Below are positions 26,666-35,695 of a stretch of 64,000 bases of DNA, piece after piece (the stretch's first letter is position 1; each line of letters begins with the position of its first letter). A program made the translations under genes and the position numbers. This DNA comes from Bacteroidota bacterium (GTDB lineage Bacteria > Bacteroidota > Bacteroidia > Chitinophagales > Chitinophagaceae): the NCBI GenBank assembly GCA_947457075.1, contig CANGUG010000006.1, forward strand, positions 1 through 64,000, in the 5' to 3' direction. The notes beneath the pieces are model-generated. The model was given only the letters and a program-made list of their open reading frames with translations, was not told the origin of the DNA and ran no database searches.

Positions 26666-27115
26666 TTGTCAAAAATATTTTCCTATAAAAAAGAAGACAA
26701 ATTAAAAAGCAGGAAGCAAACGCAGTTTTTGTTTGCTAAGGGACAGTCTATGAATGCATTCCCTATTAAGTTAATTTACACGATTGAAGAGTATGACACA
26801 TTAAGTCAACTCTTACCCAGTCCCTATTTGGATTTACAACAAATAAAGGAAAAAGGACAATTGCAAACAGGGGTTGGCGCTCCCAGCAGAACTTTTCGCA
26901 AAGCGGTGATGCGCAATAGGGTAAAGCGATTGTTGCGAGAAGGGTATCGACTAGAAAAGCCGGACTTTATCAACAGTACTCCTTTACAAGGCAAACGTGT
27001 AAATCTGTTTTTTTTATATACCGATGCCACCGTAATTTCACAATTAGCCATTCAAGAAAAAGTAAGTCAGTTATTAAAGCGACTTTCTGAAAAATTAAAT
27101 GCATTAGGCAAGTAA
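26666..27115 (+). CDS. rnpA: Ribonuclease P protein component
   Basis: RnpA is the protein cofactor of RNase P, which trims tRNA 5' leaders. The 149-residue product carries the N-terminal [16 protein letters not shown] and the signature [19 protein letters not shown] with the RNR motif. No in-frame ATG precedes the core, so initiation is probably at the TTG at 26666. The stop is 1 base before the yidD ATG. Confidence 0.9.
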   Translation: MSKIFSYKKEDKLKSRKQTQFLFAKGQSMNAFPIKLIYTIEEYDTLSQLLPSPYLDLQQIKEKGQLQTGVGAPSRTFRKAVMRNRVKRLLREGYRLEKPDFINSTPLQGKRVNLFFLYTDATVISQLAIQEKVSQLLKRLSEKLNALGK

Positions 27116-27116
27116 A

Positions 27117-27350
27117 ATGAATTCTTTAAAAAAGACAATAGCATTCCCTTTTTTAATGCTTATAAAATTTTATCAGTATGCACTTTCGCCTTATTTAGGA
27201 GGAAGTAAATGTAGATATACGCCCACTTGTTCACAATATACCTTGGGAGCAATACAAAAGTATGGACCCATAAAGGGTATTTATTTAGGGGTAAAACGAA
27301 TAAGCCGTTGTCATCCACGCGGTGGTCATGGGTATGATCCCGTTCCTTAA
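27117..27350 (+). CDS. yidD: Membrane protein insertion efficiency factor YidD
   Basis: A 77-residue protein with an amphipathic N-terminal helix and the family core [24 protein letters not shown], then [23 protein letters not shown]. YidD aids insertion of membrane proteins through YidC. It follows rnpA by one base and ends the rpmH-rnpA-yidD group; yidC itself is not in the window. Confidence 0.93.
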   Translation: MNSLKKTIAFPFLMLIKFYQYALSPYLGGSKCRYTPTCSQYTLGAIQKYGPIKGIYLGVKRISRCHPRGGHGYDPVP

Positions 27351-27367
27351 AATTGCATAGACAAAAA

Positions 27368-27394
27368 AATACCGTCTCTTAGAGAAACGGTATT
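27368..27394. terminator. Terminator between convergent yidD and sodB
   Basis: AATACCGTCTCT pairs with AGAAACGGTATT with one mismatch and a three-base loop, flanked by A-runs on the left and AT-rich DNA on the right, 18 bases past yidD. A second bulged inverted repeat (27424-27458, TTAAGC / GCTTAA inside AATTGAA / TTCAATT) overlaps the sodB stop. Together they may terminate both converging genes. Confidence 0.65.
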
Positions 27395-27456
27395 GAATTA
27401 AAATAATTTTTGATTAAAACTTGAATTGAATCTTGTTAAGCTTTTGCTTAATTCAA

Positions 27457-28062
27457 TTATTTTGCAGCAGTGAAACGTTCAGCAATTACTGACCAGTTTA
27501 CTACATTCCAAAAGGCAGCTAAATAATCTGCTCTTCTGTTTTGGTATTTTAAATAGTAGGCATGTTCCCAAACATCAGCGCCTAATATTGGGGTACCTTT
27601 CACTTCAGCAACATCCATTAATGGATTGTCTTGATTCGGGGTTGAACTTACTTCTAATTGGCCATCCTTTACAATTAACCAAGCCCAGCCACTTCCAAAA
27701 CGGGTCATGCCTGCAGCAGCAAATTTTTCTTTGAAAGCATCAAAGCTACCAAAGGCAGCATCAATGGCTTCCGCTAAAGCGCCTGTTGGTGTACCACCTG
27801 CATTGGGTGCCAAGCTAGCCCAAAAAAAGCTATGGTTCCAGTGACCACCACCATTGTTACGAACAGCCGGGCTAATTGATCCTGCCACTGCTACTAATTC
27901 TTCTATTGACTTGCCTTCATTAGGTGTTCCAGCAACTGCCTTGTTTAAATTGTCAACATATGCTTGATGATGTTTGCCATGGTGAATTTGCATAGTCAAA
28001 GTATCAAAATGGGGTTCTAATGCTTCGTGTGCGTAGGGTAACGCTGGTAAGGTAAATGACAT
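27457..28062 (-). CDS. sodB: Superoxide dismutase (Fe/Mn)
   Basis: Converts superoxide to hydrogen peroxide and oxygen with iron or manganese. The 201-residue protein has metal ligands in the expected places: His in [13 protein letters not shown], the NHSFFW motif, and [18 protein letters not shown] with the Asp and His ligands. The start at 28062 removes a 12-residue upstream extension. Whether it prefers iron or manganese cannot be read from sequence alone. No signal peptide; cytosolic. Confidence 0.93.
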   Translation of the reverse strand: MSFTLPALPYAHEALEPHFDTLTMQIHHGKHHQAYVDNLNKAVAGTPNEGKSIEELVAVAGSISPAVRNNGGGHWNHSFFWASLAPNAGGTPTGALAEAIDAAFGSFDAFKEKFAAAGMTRFGSGWAWLIVKDGQLEVSSTPNQDNPLMDVAEVKGTPILGADVWEHAYYLKYQNRRADYLAAFWNVVNWSVIAERFTAAK

Positions 28063-28105
28063 ATTTTTTGATTTAATTGTTTCTTGATTGAAGTTCAAAA
28101 TTACA

Positions 28106-28288
28106 ATGCTTTCGCTTGATTTAAATGAGCAGGAGGCTTTTTTTCCTGATATAGAAAGTTCAATTCTTAATTTGAAGGAATTAACACCTCATTCTCGCCT
28201 CACCCTGCGCTTTGCTCTAAAGCTTAGTTCGAATGAGTATTTATTCCAAAATGCTAATAATGATACTATGCGTATTGGGAAAAAATGA
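28106..28288 (+). CDS. Hypothetical small protein (doubtful)
   Basis: An open frame of 60 codons fills the gap between the sodB start and tadA end. The translation ([20 protein letters not shown]... ending NDTMRIGKK) has a balanced residue composition but no recognisable motif. The stop overlaps the left arm of the 28283-28358 inverted repeat. It may be a lineage-specific gene, or just open sequence upstream of sodB. Confidence 0.25.
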   Translation: MLSLDLNEQEAFFPDIESSILNLKELTPHSRLTLRFALKLSSNEYLFQNANNDTMRIGKK

Positions 28289-28358
28289 AAAACTTAGTAC
28301 ATCGTAGCCGACTTCGGTGCGTACCGCGGAGGCCTAGAGGTTGCTATGTTTTTCATTT
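28283..28358. repeat. Long imperfect inverted repeat with GC-rich interior
   Basis: Perfect 11-base arms AAATGAAAAAC and GTTTTTCATTT flank a 54-base centre that is about 56% G+C, well above its surroundings. Inner pairings continue (TAGTA / TGCTA with a wobble), and a small CGGT-GCGT-ACCG hairpin sits at the centre. It lies just past the tadA stop on the minus strand, so a terminator role is possible. The GC-rich middle also resembles REP-type elements or a structured RNA. Confidence 0.5.
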
Positions 28359-28361
28359 GAG

Positions 28362-28802
28362 CTATCGCTTGGCTCTAAAAAATGCCTGCATCAAATCGGC
28401 ACATTCTTCTTTTAGTATGCCGCCTGTTATGGTCGTGGAAGGGTGGAAAGGATTTTTTTCCGTTACGCGACGGTAGCTATTTTTTTCATCGTAGGCACCA
28501 AATACAATATGGCCAATTTTATTCCAATACAAAGCACCTGCACACATTAAGCAGGGCTCCACTGTTACATACAAAGTAGCATCAGGTAAGTATTTCATTT
28601 GTAAACTTTCACAGGCACTGGTAATGGCTAGTATTTCGGCATGTGCCGTCACGTCCTTCAGCAATTGCACTTGGTTATGTGCTTTGGCAATTATTTTACC
28701 ATGCATAACAATTACCGCGCCTACCGGCACTTCATCAACGTCAAAGGCCCTCTGTGCTTGCACGAGGGCCTGACGCATATATTGTTCATGATTATTTTCC
28801 AA
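28362..28802 (-). CDS. tadA: tRNA-specific adenosine deaminase TadA
   Basis: TadA deaminates A34 of tRNA-Arg to inosine. The 146-residue product has the catalytic HAE motif (TAHAEILAI) and the zinc-binding PCLMC loop (VEPCLMCAGALYWNKI), with the preceding VPVGAVIV. The longest frame starts at 28916 but its first ~38 residues are unlike the family and overlap the DUF1080 gene. I choose the TTG at 28802; an ATG at 28778 is the alternative. A less specific cytidine/deoxycytidine or guanine deaminase remains possible. Confidence 0.85.
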   Translation of the reverse strand: MENNHEQYMRQALVQAQRAFDVDEVPVGAVIVMHGKIIAKAHNQVQLLKDVTAHAEILAITSACESLQMKYLPDATLYVTVEPCLMCAGALYWNKIGHIVFGAYDEKNSYRRVTEKNPFHPSTTITGGILKEECADLMQAFFRAKR

Positions 28803-28830
28803 GAGTTTTTTGTTTGAAGCCTGATAGCCA

Positions 28831-29520
28831 CTATAATTTTTGAATGCGGATATTGCGGTAAGACACTTTATCTCCGTGATCCTGCAAAGCAATATGACCT
28901 GAAAATACTTTTCCAAAATCAGGCGACTCTCCTTTTGAAAATTTTGATCTTCTGATTAATTCTTTCCAAGCATCGTCTCCTAAATGTGTTTTAATAACAG
29001 TCACATCGTTCATTTTAAATTCTAGTACACCTTTATTGCTAATAATGTCCACTTTGTTCCATTCTTCAGCAGGTTTTACATGACCTTCATTGCCAACAAT
29101 TAAATCATATAAATTACCAGCACGGTGGCTAACAATTTTGGCATCAGGATGGCCCTCATTATCTAATACTTGCATCTCCGGTCCGGTATGCCATGTATTT
29201 TTGTATTTAGTAGGATCGTCCTGTACAAAAAAGATAATACCACTATTGCCATTTTTAGAAATTTTCCATTCTAATTGTAAATGAAAGTTGGTAAATCCTT
29301 CATTGGTGACGATATCTCCACCACCTTGTCCATTTACTCTTGCAGCAGGGTCAAATACTAAATTTCCATCCACTGCTTTCCAAGCAGCGCCTGCCGACTT
29401 TTCACCAAAGCTATGCCAGCCATTGGTTGTTTTGCCATCAAATAAACTAATCCATTTTTCTTGTGCACTTAAATTTGTGCCAATGAGTAAAGTGAAAAGA
29501 GCAAGTACTATATTTTTCAT
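28831..29520 (-). CDS. DUF1080 family protein (3-keto-glycoside hydrolase/lyase-like)
   Basis: A 229-residue exported protein with a signal peptide (VLALFTLLIGTNLSAQ) and a concanavalin-like beta-sandwich: WISLFDGKTTNGWHSFGE, FHLQLEWKISKNGNSGIIF, EMQVLDNEGHPD and GHIALQDHGDKVSYRNI. DUF1080 (3-keto-disaccharide hydrolase) proteins act on glycosides that have first been oxidised at C3. It is the last gene of a leftward group with cytochrome c and sugar enzymes, opposite the GMC dehydrogenase, which is consistent with that role. Confidence 0.85.
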   Translation of the reverse strand: MKNIVLALFTLLIGTNLSAQEKWISLFDGKTTNGWHSFGEKSAGAAWKAVDGNLVFDPAARVNGQGGGDIVTNEGFTNFHLQLEWKISKNGNSGIIFFVQDDPTKYKNTWHTGPEMQVLDNEGHPDAKIVSHRAGNLYDLIVGNEGHVKPAEEWNKVDIISNKGVLEFKMNDVTVIKTHLGDDAWKELIRRSKFSKGESPDFGKVFSGHIALQDHGDKVSYRNIRIQKL

Positions 29521-29544
29521 ATGCTGTTGTTGTATTTTAAGAAC

Positions 29545-29940
29545 CTATTTTTTTAAAAGGAAAATATATTTAACCATTGCTTCAGCATCTTCTTGTGAAA
29601 CAGTTGGATGAGGAGTCATTGGAATATTGCCCCATACACCGCTACCGCCTTTTATAATTTTCCCAGCTAGCATTTTTACATTCTCTTCGGTGTTTTCATA
29701 TTTTTCAGCAACATCTTTGTAAGCAGGTCCAATATTTTTTTCATTGGCTTTGTGACAGGTTAAACAATCACTTTTGCCAATTAATGCTAATCCTTTTGTA
29801 TAATCAGGATTAGAAGACAATGAACCTGTCGATGTATTCGCTGTTTCATTTGTATTATCCGTTTTTCCTGACTTGTCTTTGTTTTCGCCACAAGCAATTA
29901 ATGCCACTACTGCAACCATTGTTACTAAAACCTTTTTCAT
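29545..29940 (-). CDS. Lipoprotein class I c-type cytochrome
   Basis: A 131-residue secreted cytochrome c. The N-terminus is a lipoprotein signal (VVALIAC, lipobox Cys 17) followed by a Thr/Asn/Ser linker. One haem motif, CLTCH (59-63), precedes a likely axial Met in NIPMTPHP (residue 108). Fold and spacing fit the c551/c552 class. It probably shuttles electrons on the periplasmic face, most simply as acceptor for the GMC dehydrogenase encoded at 33397. The gene is 24 bases upstream of DUF1080. Confidence 0.9.
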   Translation of the reverse strand: MKKVLVTMVAVVALIACGENKDKSGKTDNTNETANTSTGSLSSNPDYTKGLALIGKSDCLTCHKANEKNIGPAYKDVAEKYENTEENVKMLAGKIIKGGSGVWGNIPMTPHPTVSQEDAEAMVKYIFLLKK

Positions 29941-29969
29941 ACTTTAATTTTTATTCGTTGTTGATATAA

Positions 29970-31025
29970 TTATTGAATGCCTAATATTTTTTTATTGAAT
30001 GCTTCGTCTTGACCAGTATTGGCAAAATCATCAAAGGCTTTTTCAGTTACTTTAATAATATTGTTTTGAATGAATACTGCTCCTTCTGCTGCACCCACTT
30101 CTGGATGTTTTAAGCAACATTCCCATTCCATCACTGCCCAACCCTTATAATCGTATGCTGCTAATTTGCTAAAGATACTTTTAAAATCTACTTGACCATC
30201 ACCTAATGACCTGAATCTTCCAGCGCGGTCAATCCAATTTTGGTATCCACCATACACTCCTTGTTTTGCACTAGGGTTAAACTCAGCATCTTTTACATGA
30301 AACATTTTTATGCGCTCATGATAGGCATCAATATAGCCCAAGTAATCCATGCATTGTAATACTAGGTGGGAGGGGTCATACAATAAGCAAGCACGTTGAT
30401 GTTGATTTACTTTTTCTAAAAACAGCTCATAAGAAACGCCGTCATGTAAATCTTCACCAGGGTGAATTTCATAACATAAGTCAACACCTGCTTCGTCATA
30501 GGTATTTAAAATAGGCGTCCATCTTTTGGCTAATTCTGTAAATCCTGTTTCTACCAATCCTGCAGGGCGTTGCGGCCATGGGTAAACGGTATGCCATAAT
30601 AAAGCACCACTAAAAGTAGCAGATGCATTTAATCCTAAATTTTGTGAGGCCTTGGCTGCGTATTTTAATTGTTGTACTGCCCATTCTGTTCTTGCTTTTG
30701 CATTGCCTCTAACGGAAGCTGGAGCAAATCCATCAAACTGTGCATCATACGCTGGATGAACAGCAACAAGTTGTCCTTGTAAATGAGTGGATAATTCAGT
30801 GATGGCTAAACCTGCTCCTGCTACTATCCCTTTAATTTCATCGGCATAGGTTTTACTTTCAGCTGCTTTTTGTAAATCAATACATCTTGAATCCCAGCTA
30901 GGTATTTGAACTCCTTTGAAACCTAGGCCAGCTGCCCATTTACAAATACCCTCTAAAGTATTGAAGGGTGCAGTGTCGCCCATAAATTGCGCTAAAAAAA
31001 TACCGGGTCCTTTTACTGTTGTCAT
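29970..31025 (-). CDS. Sugar phosphate isomerase/epimerase (TIM barrel), cytosolic
   Basis: A 351-residue xylose-isomerase-like TIM barrel protein of the type that includes inosose isomerases and epimerases. Metal-site segments are visible: DLCYEIHPGEDLHDG, LLYDPSHLVLQCMDY and MFHVKDAEFN, plus GWAVMEWECC near the C-terminus. No signal peptide. It is preceded by a Gfo/Idh/MocA oxidoreductase with a 53-base gap, a pairing seen in cytosolic catabolism of inositol-like and keto sugars. Substrate unknown. Confidence 0.85.
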   Translation of the reverse strand: MTTVKGPGIFLAQFMGDTAPFNTLEGICKWAAGLGFKGVQIPSWDSRCIDLQKAAESKTYADEIKGIVAGAGLAITELSTHLQGQLVAVHPAYDAQFDGFAPASVRGNAKARTEWAVQQLKYAAKASQNLGLNASATFSGALLWHTVYPWPQRPAGLVETGFTELAKRWTPILNTYDEAGVDLCYEIHPGEDLHDGVSYELFLEKVNQHQRACLLYDPSHLVLQCMDYLGYIDAYHERIKMFHVKDAEFNPSAKQGVYGGYQNWIDRAGRFRSLGDGQVDFKSIFSKLAAYDYKGWAVMEWECCLKHPEVGAAEGAVFIQNNIIKVTEKAFDDFANTGQDEAFNKKILGIQ

Positions 31026-31078
31026 TTTATTTTTTTTAAAAGTAAAGATGATTTACTTCAACATTGTTTCATTCATTT

Positions 31079-32245
31079 TTACAATATATAAGGGGTCCAT
31101 TTTTTATCTGAATGTGCGGAAGCCACCACATTGTCAATAAAGGCCATCCCTCTTATGCCGTCTTCCACTCCAGGGAAATCTAACATTTCAGGGCTAGGTG
31201 TTTTGCCATCTAATTTACATCCTAAGGTCAAAGCAAAATTGCGATAGATATTTCCAAATGCTTCTAAGTATCCTTCTGGATGTCCGCCAGGAGTGCGACA
31301 ATTATGTGTAGCAAAGGAAGATAAATGCGCGCCATAATTACCGCCCGCCCTTAGTATTTGGGTTGGCTGATCCAACCATTTTACAATTAAACTATTGGGT
31401 TCCTGTTGGCACCACTCGATGCCACCATTTTCACCATACACTCTTATTTTCAAAGCATTTTCTTCACCCGCAGCAACCTGCGAAGCCATTAACACCCCTT
31501 TTGCTCCATTATCAAATTTCAACATCACTGCACCGTCGTCATCCATTACGCGACCCTCTACTAAAGTGTTTAACTCAGCACAAACATCCGTAATTTTCGC
31601 GCCGGTAATATATTCTGCTAAATGCGCCGCATGCGTTCCAATATCGCCCATCACCGAGCTTTTACCCGATTTTTTTGGGTCTGTTCTCCAAGCAGCTTGG
31701 GCATTGCCTTCTCTTTCTGATAAACGGCTTAACCAACCCTGCGGATATTCCACCCATACCTTACGAATCTTGCCAAGTTTGCCTTCGCGCACCATTGCTT
31801 TGGCTTGCTTGACCATTGGATAACCCGAGTAAGTATGTGTTAAACAAAGGAGGAGCCCGGTTTCGTCCAATTTTTGTTTTAATTGTTTTGCTTCTTCTAA
31901 TGAAAAAGTAATGGGTTTTTCGATTACTACGTTAAAGCCATGTTCTAAAGCCATCATGGCGGGTGCAAAGTGTGCGAAATTAGGCGTCACAATGGTGACA
32001 AAGTCCATTCGTTCATTGGCAGGCAAAGCAGCTTCAGCTTTAATCATTTCTTCATAGGTAAGATAAGTTCTAGCTTCAGGCAAGAACAATGCTTTACCAG
32101 ATGCAACTGCTATTTCAGGGTTAATGCTTAAAGCGCCACAAGTCATTTCTATCAAACCATCCATATTCGCTGCTATACGGTGTATGGCCCCGATAAAGGC
32201 GTCCTGGCCTCCACCTACCATGCCCATTCGTAGTTTTCTATTCAT
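31079..32245 (-). CDS. Gfo/Idh/MocA family oxidoreductase, cytosolic
   Basis: A 388-residue NAD(P)-dependent sugar or inositol dehydrogenase. The N-terminal Rossmann motif is GMVGGGQDAFIG; the family's catalytic EKP is in VIEKPITFSLEEA, and a His-containing stretch GDIGTHAAHLAEY follows. No signal peptide. Together with the TIM barrel 53 bases downstream, it would oxidise or reduce a keto-sugar in the cytosol. It is divergent from the Tat-exported TIM barrel at 32438; the 192-base gap between them is AT-rich and probably holds both promoters. Confidence 0.88.
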   Translation of the reverse strand: MNRKLRMGMVGGGQDAFIGAIHRIAANMDGLIEMTCGALSINPEIAVASGKALFLPEARTYLTYEEMIKAEAALPANERMDFVTIVTPNFAHFAPAMMALEHGFNVVIEKPITFSLEEAKQLKQKLDETGLLLCLTHTYSGYPMVKQAKAMVREGKLGKIRKVWVEYPQGWLSRLSEREGNAQAAWRTDPKKSGKSSVMGDIGTHAAHLAEYITGAKITDVCAELNTLVEGRVMDDDGAVMLKFDNGAKGVLMASQVAAGEENALKIRVYGENGGIEWCQQEPNSLIVKWLDQPTQILRAGGNYGAHLSSFATHNCRTPGGHPEGYLEAFGNIYRNFALTLGCKLDGKTPSPEMLDFPGVEDGIRGMAFIDNVVASAHSDKKWTPYIL

Positions 32246-32437
32246 TATGTGTATCTTTTAAAATGCTAAAAAATCGTAATTATTGTGTCAGGATAACACT
32301 TTCACAATATCACCCTAGCAATTTCCCCCTATTTTCTTAAAAAATGTCATTTTATGGCTAAAAATATTTTAAAAGATTCTAAATAAAATTTACATTTAAC
32401 AAATCAATACGATTTGCTAAACTTAGGATTATTTGCC
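32246..32437. promoter_or_regulatory. AT-rich divergent intergenic region
   Basis: 192 bases separate the leftward Gfo/Idh group from the rightward TIM barrel-GMC group. The sequence is very AT-rich with runs of A and T and no gene-sized frame. It must contain at least part of both promoters. I see no clear operator repeat. Confidence 0.4.
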
Positions 32438-33343
32438 ATGCCAAATTCTGTAAATAGACGTAGCTTACTTAAACAAGTATTAACGGGTTCTGCAGCCATT
32501 GCGGCTGGAGCGACGCTTCCAAAATCATTGATGGCTGCGGTGGATGCATCTCCCCAATCCGAATTTCCAAAAGCATTAAAAGGTAATATCAATCATTCTG
32601 TTTGCAGGTGGTGCTATAGTGATATGCAATTGGAAGATTTGTGTAAAGTGGTTAATAAGATAGGCTTCGGTGCTATTGATTTATTGAAACCCAATGAATG
32701 GCCCATCGCAAAACAATATGGCCTTAACTGCTCCATGTGTTATACGCCGGGAGAAACCAGTTTAACCAAAGGTTGGAACGATGTAAAAAACCATGATTGG
32801 CTAATTAAAGATTATTTAGAAGGAATAAAGTTGGTGTCGGAAGCAGGGTATAAAAATTTAATTTGTTTTGCTGGTAATCGAAATGGAATGGATGACGAAA
32901 CTGGTTTACAAAATTGTGTAACTGGACTAAAACAAATCATGCCTTATGCCGAAAAAATGGGCGTGATTATTCAAATAGAATTATTCAATTCAAAAATTGA
33001 CCATAAGGATTATATGGGGGACAAATCGACCTGGGGTATTGAGTTGTGCAAGCGTTTGGGTTCGCCTAATTTTAAAATTCTGTTTGACATATATCATATG
33101 CAAATTGATGAAGGAGACATTATTCGTTCCATTCAAAACAATCATCAGTATTTTGGGCATTACCATACGGCAGGAGTGCCTGGCCGACATGAAATAGATG
33201 AGCGTCAGGAATTAAATTATCCGGCAATTATGCGTGCTATTGTGGCTACAGGCTATAAGGGATATGTTGCACAAGAATTTATGCCAGCGGATAAGGATCC
33301 AATTGCTTCCTTGACGAAGGCGATAAAAATTTGTGACGTTTAA
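32438..33343 (+). CDS. Tat-exported TIM barrel isomerase (hydroxypyruvate isomerase-like)
   Basis: A 301-residue protein with a twin-arginine signal (NRRSLLKQVLTGSAAIAAGA) followed by a TIM barrel similar to hydroxypyruvate or sugar isomerases: HSVCRWCYSDMQLEDL, QIELFNSKIDHKDYMGDK, KILFDIYHMQIDEGDI and YFGHYHTAGVPGRHEID. The start ATG at 32438 is preferred over a TTG 24 bases upstream, as it gives a clean Tat signal. It opens the operon with the GMC dehydrogenase, 53 bases downstream, so the sugar probably is processed outside the cytosol. Confidence 0.85.
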   Translation: MPNSVNRRSLLKQVLTGSAAIAAGATLPKSLMAAVDASPQSEFPKALKGNINHSVCRWCYSDMQLEDLCKVVNKIGFGAIDLLKPNEWPIAKQYGLNCSMCYTPGETSLTKGWNDVKNHDWLIKDYLEGIKLVSEAGYKNLICFAGNRNGMDDETGLQNCVTGLKQIMPYAEKMGVIIQIELFNSKIDHKDYMGDKSTWGIELCKRLGSPNFKILFDIYHMQIDEGDIIRSIQNNHQYFGHYHTAGVPGRHEIDERQELNYPAIMRAIVATGYKGYVAQEFMPADKDPIASLTKAIKICDV

Positions 33344-33396
33344 AAAATTTTCAAAATCAATTTATAACAATTTCATTAAAATAAAATACAATTACA

Positions 33397-35076
33397 ATGG
33401 CGGGACAACAGTATGACGCAATCGTAGTAGGCTCTGGTATCAGTGGTGGTTGGGCAGCAAAAGAATTAACTGAAAAAGGGTTGAATGTTTTAATGCTTGA
33501 GCGTGGAAGAAATATTGAGCACATCAAAGATTATGTAAATGCCAATAAAGAAGCTTGGGAGTTTCCACACCGTGGTGGAAGAACGCAACAAATGATTCAG
33601 GATTATCCTGTTTTGAAAAGAGACTATCCATTAAATGAAACCAATTTAGACTATTGGTGTGTTGACAAGGACCATCCTTATGTTGAAACCAAGCGTTTCG
33701 ATTGGTTTAGAGGTTATCATGTTGGGGGGCGTTCCTTAATGTGGGGCCGTCAAAGTTACCGTTGGTCTGATTTGGATTTTGAAGCCAATGCCAAAGACGG
33801 ACATGGGGTGGATTGGCCTGTACGTTATAAGGACATTGCACCTTGGTATGATTATGTAGAAAAATTTGCCGGTATTTCTGGTAACCGTGACGGCATTGAT
33901 GTATTGCCTGATGGTCAGTTTTTACCTCCAATGGATTTGACAGTGGTAGAGAAAGATGTAGCAGAAAGACTTAAAAAAATATACAATGGATCAAGACATT
34001 TAATTATTGGACGTACTGCAAATATTACGGTGCCACATGGTGGCCGTCCTGGTTGTCAGTTCAGAAATAAATGTTGGTTAGGTTGTCCATTTGGAGGCTA
34101 TTTTAGTACACAGTCTTCAACACTCCCTGCAGCGATGGCAACAGGTAAGTTAACTTTAAGACCTTTTAGTATTGTAACCAAAGTATTGTATGATAAGGAT
34201 AAAAAACGTGCAACCGGTGTTGAAGTATTAGATGCAGAAACAAACAAGACTATTGAATACAAAGCAAAAATAATTTTCTTAAACGCTTCTACTTTAAACA
34301 GTACTTGGATTTTAATGAATTCAGCTACGGATGTTTGGGAAGGTGGATTAGGAAGTAGTTCCAATGCTTTAGGTAAAAATTTAATGGACCACCATTTAGG
34401 CGTGGGCGCAGGTGGAACTGTTGAAGGGTATGAGGATCTTTATACATTTGGTCGCCGTGCCAATGGATTTTATATTCCGCGCTTTAGAAATGTAGGTACG
34501 GATAAGCGCGATTATTTACGTGGATTTGGTTACCAAGGGGGAGGTTCAAGACAAGGATGGCGTAGTGAAATAGCTGAGTTTAGCATTGGAGCAGAATTTA
34601 AAGAAGCCATTTCGGAACCAGGTACTTGGACATTTGGAATGGGCGGTTTTGGTGAAATGTTACCAGATCCAACCAATAAAGTAACCCTTGACAAAACAGT
34701 AAAAGATAAATGGGGTTTAAATGTCCTAAACATTGATTGTGAATTAAAAGACAATGAATTAAAAATGCGTAAGGATATGTTGGCGGATGCGCAGGAAATG
34801 TTAGAGAAAGCAGGTATCAAAAATGTAACGGCCCATGATGGGGACGGTACACCAGGACGCGGAATACATGAAATGGGTACTGCGCGTATGGGTAAGGATC
34901 CTAAAACTTCCGTACTCAATGGCAATAACCAAGTATGGGATGCGCCCAATGTATTTGTAACGGATGGTTCGTTTATGACAAGTGCTTCTTGTGTAAACCC
35001 TTCCTTAACTTATATGGCTTTCACTGCGCGTGCTGCTGACTTTGCAGTAAGTGAATTGAAAAAAGGAAACTTGTAA
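33397..35076 (+). CDS. GMC family FAD-dependent sugar dehydrogenase, large subunit
   Basis: A 559-residue flavoprotein of the glucose-methanol-choline family. The N-terminal FAD motif is IVVGSGISGGWAAKEL with acidic LMLERG; a Cys-rich stretch CQFRNKCWLGCPFGGYF lies mid-protein. The C-terminus carries the GMC active-site region (HEMGTARMG and CVNPSLTYMAF). The form matches membrane-bound glucoside-3-dehydrogenase or gluconate 2-dehydrogenase large subunits, which pass electrons to cytochrome c. No signal of its own; it is probably exported with its Tat-bearing small subunit encoded 33 bases downstream. Confidence 0.9.
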   Translation: MAGQQYDAIVVGSGISGGWAAKELTEKGLNVLMLERGRNIEHIKDYVNANKEAWEFPHRGGRTQQMIQDYPVLKRDYPLNETNLDYWCVDKDHPYVETKRFDWFRGYHVGGRSLMWGRQSYRWSDLDFEANAKDGHGVDWPVRYKDIAPWYDYVEKFAGISGNRDGIDVLPDGQFLPPMDLTVVEKDVAERLKKIYNGSRHLIIGRTANITVPHGGRPGCQFRNKCWLGCPFGGYFSTQSSTLPAAMATGKLTLRPFSIVTKVLYDKDKKRATGVEVLDAETNKTIEYKAKIIFLNASTLNSTWILMNSATDVWEGGLGSSSNALGKNLMDHHLGVGAGGTVEGYEDLYTFGRRANGFYIPRFRNVGTDKRDYLRGFGYQGGGSRQGWRSEIAEFSIGAEFKEAISEPGTWTFGMGGFGEMLPDPTNKVTLDKTVKDKWGLNVLNIDCELKDNELKMRKDMLADAQEMLEKAGIKNVTAHDGDGTPGRGIHEMGTARMGKDPKTSVLNGNNQVWDAPNVFVTDGSFMTSASCVNPSLTYMAFTARAADFAVSELKKGNL

Positions 35077-35109
35077 AAAATTAACATCACTATTTTAAAA
35101 GATAATTTT

Positions 35110-35676
35110 ATGATGAATAGAAGAGAAGCCTTATCCAGAGTAGCTATTATAATGGGAGGTACTGTATTAGGCGCAGAAGCTTTTTTATCTGGTTGCAAAA
35201 CCAATTCTAAAGGAGTGACGTTTTCAAAAGAAGACATTGCTTTTTTAAATGAAGTAGCTGAAACTATTTTACCTGCTACCAATACACCTGGTGCTAAAGA
35301 AGCGAAAGTAGGTGAGTTTATGTCCGTAATGGTTAATGATTGTTATGAAACTAAGAATCAAACTATTTTCATGGAAGGCATGAAAAAATTAGAAGCCGCT
35401 TCTAAAAAATTGAATAATAAAAGTTTTATGGAGTCCACGCCTGCTCAACGTAAAGCCTTATTAGAAGGGCTTGATAAAGAAGCAAAGGAATACCAAAAAA
35501 CAAAGAAAGAAGAAGACCCTACACATTATTTTAGAATGATCAAAGAGTTGACTTTATCTGGATTTTTTAGTTCTGAAGTGGGTGCCACAAAAGTACTTCG
35601 CTATGTAGCAGTGCCAGGTAAGTTTATCGGATCTTATCCTTATAAGAAAGGTGAAAAAGCATGGGCAACGAATTAG
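35110..35676 (+). CDS. Gluconate 2-dehydrogenase subunit 3 family protein (GMC small subunit)
   Basis: A 188-residue Tat-exported lipoprotein-like subunit. The signal MNRREALSRVAIIMGGTVLGAEAF carries the RR motif and ends at a lipobox-like LSGCK. The mature part (FSKEDIAFLNEVAETILPATNTPGAKEAKVGEF) is typical of subunit 3 of gluconate 2-dehydrogenase, the hitchhiker partner that brings the FAD subunit across the membrane. Coupling to the GMC gene 33 bases upstream supports this. Confidence 0.9.
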   Translation: MMNRREALSRVAIIMGGTVLGAEAFLSGCKTNSKGVTFSKEDIAFLNEVAETILPATNTPGAKEAKVGEFMSVMVNDCYETKNQTIFMEGMKKLEAASKKLNNKSFMESTPAQRKALLEGLDKEAKEYQKTKKEEDPTHYFRMIKELTLSGFFSSEVGATKVLRYVAVPGKFIGSYPYKKGEKAWATN

Positions 35677-35695
35677 GGGATCTTATTAATTAACA

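Noticed and set aside
26404..27350. Chromosome origin near rpmH-rnpA
   Set aside because: No dnaA, dnaN or DnaA-box cluster is visible; in Bacteroidota rpmH is often away from oriC.
28294..28347. tRNA or part of a tRNA
   Set aside because: The GC-rich interior has no T-loop GTTC, no acceptor stem of 7 pairs and no anticodon arm.
28285..28476. 63-codon frame running over the inverted repeat into tadA
   Set aside because: Arg/Pro/Cys-rich translation from the GC-rich island and antisense to tadA; not protein-like.
34530..34949. Antisense frame in the GMC dehydrogenase gene
   Set aside because: Follows from codon bias of the sense frame; no independent evidence.
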